A stretch of 64,000 bases of DNA, from the NCBI GenBank assembly GCA_900768845.1, contig CAAGEK010000051.1, forward strand, positions 1 through 64,000. The letters run 5' to 3'. Origin of the DNA: Alphaproteobacteria bacterium (lineage in GTDB: Bacteria > Pseudomonadota > Alphaproteobacteria > CAAGCB01 > CAG-977). The position numbers and the translations under genes are program-made. Positions within the stretch are counted from its first letter, which is position 1. Every line of letters starts with the position of its first letter. Positions 59,223 through 64,000 of the stretch are shown here, one piece after another. The notes beneath the pieces were generated by a model that saw nothing but the letters and a program-made list of their open reading frames with translations, was not told the origin of the DNA and did not search any database.

Positions 59223-62200
59223 TCTTTGGAAAATCCGAGCTTGTCAAGCAAACGTTTTAAAAATGAAACGGGTTTTTCCTTTTCGGGCAAAACGGCCGCG
59301 TCGGATGCGTCGTTTTCTCCGTCTTCGGCGACGGCGGCGGAACCGCTTGCCAATTCCTGCGCCGCATCAGCCTCCGAAGAAATTCCGCCGATCAGCCCGC
59401 CGGCCTCGTTTCCCGCGGCTTCCCGCCCCGTCACGATCGCGCCGGGTAAAAAGTCTTCGGTTTCCTGTTCGGCTTCGGGGACGCGTCCGGCTTCGCCCTG
59501 TACGACGACATCGCCGACCGTTATTTTTTCCGCCGCACCCAACCCGAAAATATCGGGTTCGTACATCGCTTCAACCTTGGCCGGAAAAGCGTTGAATTTC
59601 CCGTCGGCAACGACTTGGGCGGCGTAACCGAGCCTGTAATCGCCCTTTTCCAGCGTTTCGGCGTAAAAATTCACCGCCGAATGCCCCGTTTCCCTGAAAT
59701 AGAAACCGGACCAGAAAGAGCCTTCGGAAACATCGCCCCTGTCCGCATCGAACTTCGACGAAGTCGCCAGATCCCTGTTGACCGGTTCCAATGCGCCGGG
59801 GACGGGATCGGACAGAACGACAAACGTTCGGGACGCCGGATTCGACACATCCAATGTCACTTTCACCAATTCGCCGCGTTTCAAAACCGTGTCCGAAGTT
59901 ACGGGGATGAATTGCCCGTTCCTCTCGACACTGTAAGAACGGCGCACCTCCATTCCGGCAAGGACGGGATCTCCGTTCACCGCAGGATATGTCAGGACGG
60001 TTTTGTAATAATACCGGCCGGTTCCGTTCTTTTCAAACGCCAGCGTCTTATCGCCCGCATCGTCCGAAGTCAAAGATTTGAGAGCTTGGACGGGTTTTGA
60101 AGATTTGCCTTTGAACGTTCCGGACAGCAGGGTTTCGTTCTCCATTCTGACTTTCACGGACATATCGACAGGCTCAGATTCAAACGCCGCCGTATAACCG
60201 TACAACGCCGCCAGACAAAATGCGTTCGCCTGCGTATTGCCCCACGTTCCGTCTTTACGGCGCAGGCCTTCCACCCCTCTGGCAAGCTTTTCCGCAATAT
60301 CCGCGTGATCCGAATCTTTGCCGTACGCCGACAACGCCTGCAAAACGGCGCAGTTGTTTCTGGCCGAAGAGGACAGCAACGCGGCGAAGAAAGACGTTTC
60401 AAGCTCTTGGAACAACGCCGTCCCCGACGAAAGGTTGACGTTTCCGTACAACGATTCCCTGATTTCAGCGGCAATCTTGCCGTATGCGGGCTTCATTGAC
60501 GCCGCCTGCAGGAACAACGCCTTTTCAAACACCGTCATAACCGGCAGGTCGCGCATCATGACGTCGAAATCGCACGAAACGATCAACGTCTTGTCGACCG
60601 ACGCCAAATAAGGCATGGACATCAGACGCACCGTGCGCAAAACGTTCGGATTCATATCATCCGGCGTATTGCGGAACAGCGCATACAAATATTCCTTCAG
60701 CTTCGCTTCGACATAGGGGTCGATTGCATATCCCGCCAGCTTCAAACGCAGGAACACAAACCCCGTGTATGCCGACAAATACGGGCTGACATATTCGTTT
60801 TTGGCCTGATAATATGCCATCCCGCCGTTCGGAGCCTGATAAGACGGGGCTTTTTCCAGAACTTCGCGCACGAACGCGTCCGCATCCGGCCACAAATCGC
60901 GATCGGAAACCGCATCCTTGATTTTCAGGTAAACGGCGGCGGACAAAGCGCGGCTCATCTTTTGTTCCCAGCAGGAATACGGATAGTCGCGCATCCGCTC
61001 GATCAGTTTTTCCATGCCGTTCAACACCGTCGCGGACGCCGAAACGTCCAAAGTCCCGCCGAACACGCCGACATTTTCGGGAACGAGGAGGGGAAGCGTC
61101 ACATTCTCGGTCGACGATCCGTATTCCGCCGCCGTTTGCATCGTCGTCAGGTTCAATACGGGCAACCTGACCGACAATCCGTCGCTTTCCTCACCCGAAA
61201 CCGCCTTGAACGTCATGGAAATTTCGCCTTTGCGTTTTTCCGCCGGCAGAAAAGCCCGCATCCCGTCAAAAAACACGGAGGTTCGTTCCGAAGGCTCCAG
61301 CCTTATTTCCTTTTCAAACGAAAACGGAGATTGCAATGCCCCTGTTGCCGTCATGGAAAGCTTTATCTTCCGCGCCGACTTGGAACGGTTGAATACGGAA
61401 ACGGCCGGAGAGAAAACATCCGTCGTCCTGACCTGATTAGGCAACAGGGAACGGATTTCCAACGGGCGGTTGACGGCGAAACGCGTTTCTCCCGCCCCCA
61501 TCAGTCCGCCTTTGTCGACGACCATCGCCAAAACGCGCCACCCCGTCAGGTTGTCGGGCAGTTCCGCTTCAAACGACGCCGTTCCGTCTTTATCCAAAAC
61601 AACGGAAGGATTCCAGTATCCGACGTATTTGAACAAATCGCGCACGGCAAAGTCGGATCCGCCGTCTCCGCCCTGATTGTCGCCTTTCTTTTCAATGTTG
61701 CGGCGACCCACGAGTCGGGAAATCAGCGAATACGTCTTTACGTCCAAACCGCCCAGCGTATAAAAACCTTTGTACGGATCGTAAGCCCCCGCCCCTTTCG
61801 GCAGCAAAGACAAAACGGCTTCGTCCAAAATGACGACGGCGGCTTCGGTTTTTTCCTTTTTGCCGTCCGGCAAAGACACTTTCAGGTTTATTTTCGCCTT
61901 TTGACGCGGGCGGTATTCCTGTTTGTCGGAAGTGACGGCGACGCCGATTTTTTTGGAATCGTCCGAAACGGGGATTTTAACGTACCCGATCCATTCCGCG
62001 GGCTTGCCCAAATCCGCATCGCCTTTCACCGGTTGATCCACCCTGTTGGAAAACAGCGACACGGAAACGTAAACGCCGGGGAAAAAGTCCTTCGTCACGG
62101 GAATTTCGACAACCGCCGCGCTGTCTTTCAGCGTTTCGACGGAGGAATACAAAATCCCGTACCGTTCGACGGTCACCAAAGCGATTGCTTCCGGAACCGG

Positions 62201-64000
62201 ATTTTTAATCAACAGCTTCAGCGTTTCGCCCGCTTTATAGCTTTCCTTTTCGGGAACCAGCCCCAAACGCCTGTTTTCGTCCGTTTCCCAAACGACATAA
62301 CCGCTTCCCGCGACGTAAAACGACGTTCGGGATTCGTGTTTGCGCCCTTTTTTATCCGTGACGGAGGCGACAACGTCGTACAATCCGGCTTCCGTCGGCG
62401 TAAAAGAGCAGTCACCCTCTCCGTCCGTGCGCGGAGCATTACATTCCGCGACTTTTTCCCGTTCGTTGACATAGCGGGAAACATAAGCGTTCCCGCCCGA
62501 CATTTCCCGAACGTATTTGTTTTTGTGCAAAAGGAAGGAAATTGAAACGGGCGCATCCGCAACCGTTCGGGAATCCCTGTCGGAAACGACAAATTCGGCG
62601 GCGACCGGCTTTCCCGTCCGAGCCGACCAATCTTTCATCCTGACGCCGATAAAAAGATCCGTATTGAAAAACTCCGCCGTTTCGGATGCGGACGTTTTCC
62701 GCCCTCCGTCGTCGGAAACGCTTGATTCGAAACGGATGAAACCGTGCGGTTTGTCCGAAGGGGGAATCGTCAGCGATAACGAATGCCGCCCCTGTTTATC
62801 CAACCGGTACTCGCCGTCGTTCAAAACGGTATCGGAATACATCCCCGCTTTCGCTTCCTGTTCAAAACTGAAACGCCTGTCGGCATAATCCTTGTTTTTA
62901 AAGACGAACGGAGCATAAGACAAAACCGCCGTCCGGCGCACGGGGGCGTCGGCATACGCACCGCCGGAAAACAAAGCGGCCGACGTATCGATTTTCACGT
63001 CTTGTCCCGCAGTCAGCTTTCGGGAATTGACGGCCACCGACACTTTGAAAGGCGACGGTGTGAAATCGCCGACCAGAAAACGCATCGGACGCATATTCCG
63101 GTCTTTGTATTTCAAATTGACGTCGTACCATCCGGAAACGGAACCTTCCGGCAGTTTGTATTCCCCGTCGACCGATCCGAACTCCGACAAATCCGTCCGG
63201 CGTTCCATAACCGTCTTTCCCGTCGGATCGACGATCGTCAAAGTGTATTCCCCTTGCGGAGCCGCACTGAAATCGAACAGGTTTTCATTGCGGACGTAAA
63301 CCTTGTATTGAACCGTGTCGCCCTGACGGTAAACGCCCTGAGCCGTCACGCCCCAAGCCTTCATATGCATATCCGGCGACAGGTCGTAAGACGAAAGGAT
63401 GTCGTCGCCCGAAGCATACGAAGACGCCCACACGGAAAAATCCCACGTCAACGGCATAACCGCCAAATCGTTTCCTTTTTTCACGGTCAAAAAGTATTTC
63501 TGTTTCGACGACCATTGGGCGAATTCGGGATAACCGCCGTCAAAAGAGGAATATCCGCCGAACGTCGCCGTTCCGTTTCCGTCCGTTTGTGCGGTTGCGG
63601 CAAGACGGCCGTTTTCGGGCGTCACGTCGCCGCCCCCCTGCACGCGCACGACTTCGACGGATGCGCCGTCAACGGGTTTTCCTGTTTTAAAATCGACGAC
63701 TTGAACCAACGAATTGAAATGCCCGAATTTCGCGACAACCTGCCACGGGGAAACGGAAACGGCGAACTTCCTGTCCCCCCTCAAAACCGGCAGGGTTTTA
63801 TAAATTCCGGTCAGATAGCCCGTCCGTCCGTCCAGCATCGTCCGCACACCGGCGTCGAAAGCGTACTGAACGTTTCTTATTTCCGGCCGGATTTCCGGAA
63901 TCTTGTACGTTCCGGCAGACGTTCCTCCTGCGGTAAAGGTTTTATAATCGACCTCGACGCCGTTCAAATTGGCGGCATATCCCGTCAAATCCGTATTTTC
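59219..64000 (-). CDS. Bacterial alpha-2-macroglobulin (5' end outside the window)
   Basis: This minus-strand gene runs off the right edge; about 1,593 codons are visible. It has the repeated beta-sandwich (MG) domains, a thioester region and the receptor-like end of YfhM-type macroglobulins, which trap proteases in the periplasm. The thioester motif, CLEQ in most, is CWEQ here, within YPYSCWEQ (codons 60962-60973), so the Cys and Gln are intact. A tail of about 110 acidic, Ala/Glu-rich residues follows the last domain. Pairing with pbpC supports a joint defence of the periplasm. No start can be given. Confidence 0.93.
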   Translation of the reverse strand, partial: ENTDLTGYAANLNGVEVDYKTFTAGGTSAGTYKIPEIRPEIRNVQYAFDAGVRTMLDGRTGYLTGIYKTLPVLRGDRKFAVSVSPWQVVAKFGHFNSLVQVVDFKTGKPVDGASVEVVRVQGGGDVTPENGRLAATAQTDGNGTATFGGYSSFDGGYPEFAQWSSKQKYFLTVKKGNDLAVMPLTWDFSVWASSYASGDDILSSYDLSPDMHMKAWGVTAQGVYRQGDTVQYKVYVRNENLFDFSAAPQGEYTLTIVDPTGKTVMERRTDLSEFGSVDGEYKLPEGSVSGWYDVNLKYKDRNMRPMRFLVGDFTPSPFKVSVAVNSRKLTAGQDVKIDTSAALFSGGAYADAPVRRTAVLSYAPFVFKNKDYADRRFSFEQEAKAGMYSDTVLNDGEYRLDKQGRHSLSLTIPPSDKPHGFIRFESSVSDDGGRKTSASETAEFFNTDLFIGVRMKDWSARTGKPVAAEFVVSDRDSRTVADAPVSISFLLHKNKYVREMSGGNAYVSRYVNEREKVAECNAPRTDGEGDCSFTPTEAGLYDVVASVTDKKGRKHESRTSFYVAGSGYVVWETDENRRLGLVPEKESYKAGETLKLLIKNPVPEAIALVTVERYGILYSSVETLKDSAAVVEIPVTKDFFPGVYVSVSLFSNRVDQPVKGDADLGKPAEWIGYVKIPVSDDSKKIGVAVTSDKQEYRPRQKAKINLKVSLPDGKKEKTEAAVVILDEAVLSLLPKGAGAYDPYKGFYTLGGLDVKTYSLISRLVGRRNIEKKGDNQGGDGGSDFAVRDLFKYVGYWNPSVVLDKDGTASFEAELPDNLTGWRVLAMVVDKGGLMGAGETRFAVNRPLEIRSLLPNQVRTTDVFSPAVSVFNRSKSARKIKLSMTATGALQSPFSFEKEIRLEPSERTSVFFDGMRAFLPAEKRKGEISMTFKAVSGEESDGLSVRLPVLNLTTMQTAAEYGSSTENVTLPLLVPENVGVFGGTLDVSASATVLNGMEKLIERMRDYPYSCWEQKMSRALSAAVYLKIKDAVSDRDLWPDADAFVREVLEKAPSYQAPNGGMAYYQAKNEYVSPYLSAYTGFVFLRLKLAGYAIDPYVEAKLKEYLYALFRNTPDDMNPNVLRTVRLMSMPYLASVDKTLIVSCDFDVMMRDLPVMTVFEKALFLQAASMKPAYGKIAAEIRESLYGNVNLSSGTALFQELETSFFAALLSSSARNNCAVLQALSAYGKDSDHADIAEKLARGVEGLRRKDGTWGNTQANAFCLAALYGYTAAFESEPVDMSVKVRMENETLLSGTFKGKSSKPVQALKSLTSDDAGDKTLAFEKNGTGRYYYKTVLTYPAVNGDPVLAGMEVRRSYSVERNGQFIPVTSDTVLKRGELVKVTLDVSNPASRTFVVLSDPVPGALEPVNRDLATSSKFDADRGDVSEGSFWSGFYFRETGHSAVNFYAETLEKGDYRLGYAAQVVADGKFNAFPAKVEAMYEPDIFGLGAAEKITVGDVVVQGEAGRVPEAEQETEDFLPGAIVTGREAAGNEAGGLIGGISSEADAAQELASGSAAVAEDGENDASDAAVLPEKEKPVSFLKRLLDKLGFSKE

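Noticed and set aside
60962..62545. 527-codon plus-strand frame opposite the macroglobulin
   Set aside because: Antisense, Arg/Phe-rich, no motif.

Overview
The window reads as a free-living Gram-negative bacterium, most likely an anaerobic or fermentative alphaproteobacterium. The case rests on an [FeFe]-hydrogenase maturase (hydF), an N-type F1Fo-ATPase operon in the order atpDCQRBEFAG, a SUF iron-sulfur operon, many Sec lipoproteins, OmpA and TolC family proteins, a periplasmic alpha-2-macroglobulin paired with penicillin-binding protein 1C, and an initiator tRNA with the bacterial C1:A72 mismatch. Placement near the gut lineages informally called RF32 is an inference from this gene mix, not something the sequence proves. 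No rRNA, CRISPR array or intact insertion sequence was seen.

Layout. Positions 1-330 hold a terminator-like hairpin, a 17-base C tract and a promoter. Positions 361-2906 encode a partner-switching pair: a STAS protein and a membrane PP2C phosphatase fused to a histidine-kinase-like ATPase. Positions 3036-4154 encode the first of five HExxH putative metallopeptidases. Positions 4155-4949 are AT-rich and hold decayed, phage-like coding remnants. tRNA-fMet and a drug/metabolite-type transporter follow. The SUF operon (sufB-sufC-sufD-sufS-sufT, minus strand) ends at 6115. A PAS-GGDEF protein with a broken signature and a lipid A phosphoethanolamine transferase-like protein run the other way, followed by a SulP transporter.

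Positions 16092-23508 are a tightly overlapping minus-strand export locus: an LEPR-motif protein, a TolC-like lipoprotein with a C-terminal Ig/cadherin-like module, an HlyD adaptor, a GAF-HlyD hybrid and an M50 metalloprotease-HlyD hybrid. No ABC ATPase is present. Positions 24409-28430 hold three more members of the HExxH family, two of them with near-identical leaders and promoters. The fifth sits at 32928-34004 beside sufE. Between them lie hydF, two small unknown genes, an RgpF-like glycan protein, endonuclease IV and a small P-loop kinase.

Positions 34163-35606 encode two envelope lipoproteins. Positions 35856-42741 encode the complete N-ATPase, with two carboxylates in the c subunit and no separate delta subunit. 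Next come a divergent Clp-type AAA+ protein, a Fic-MerR fusion with a destroyed Fic active site, and a translationally coupled acnB-icd-gltA operon that makes 2-oxoglutarate from oxaloacetate and acetyl-CoA. The right end carries a P-type cation ATPase flanked by small lipoproteins, a U32 peptidase-family protein, PbpC, and an alpha-2-macroglobulin that runs off the window.

The parts fit a cell that builds many Fe-S enzymes (SUF, HydF, aconitase, U32), may couple ATP to Na+ or H+ through an N-ATPase, uses the oxidative TCA branch for biosynthesis, and invests in envelope defence and secretion. The two most promising undescribed systems are the LEPR/M50-HlyD export locus and the five-member HExxH-MEADA family.
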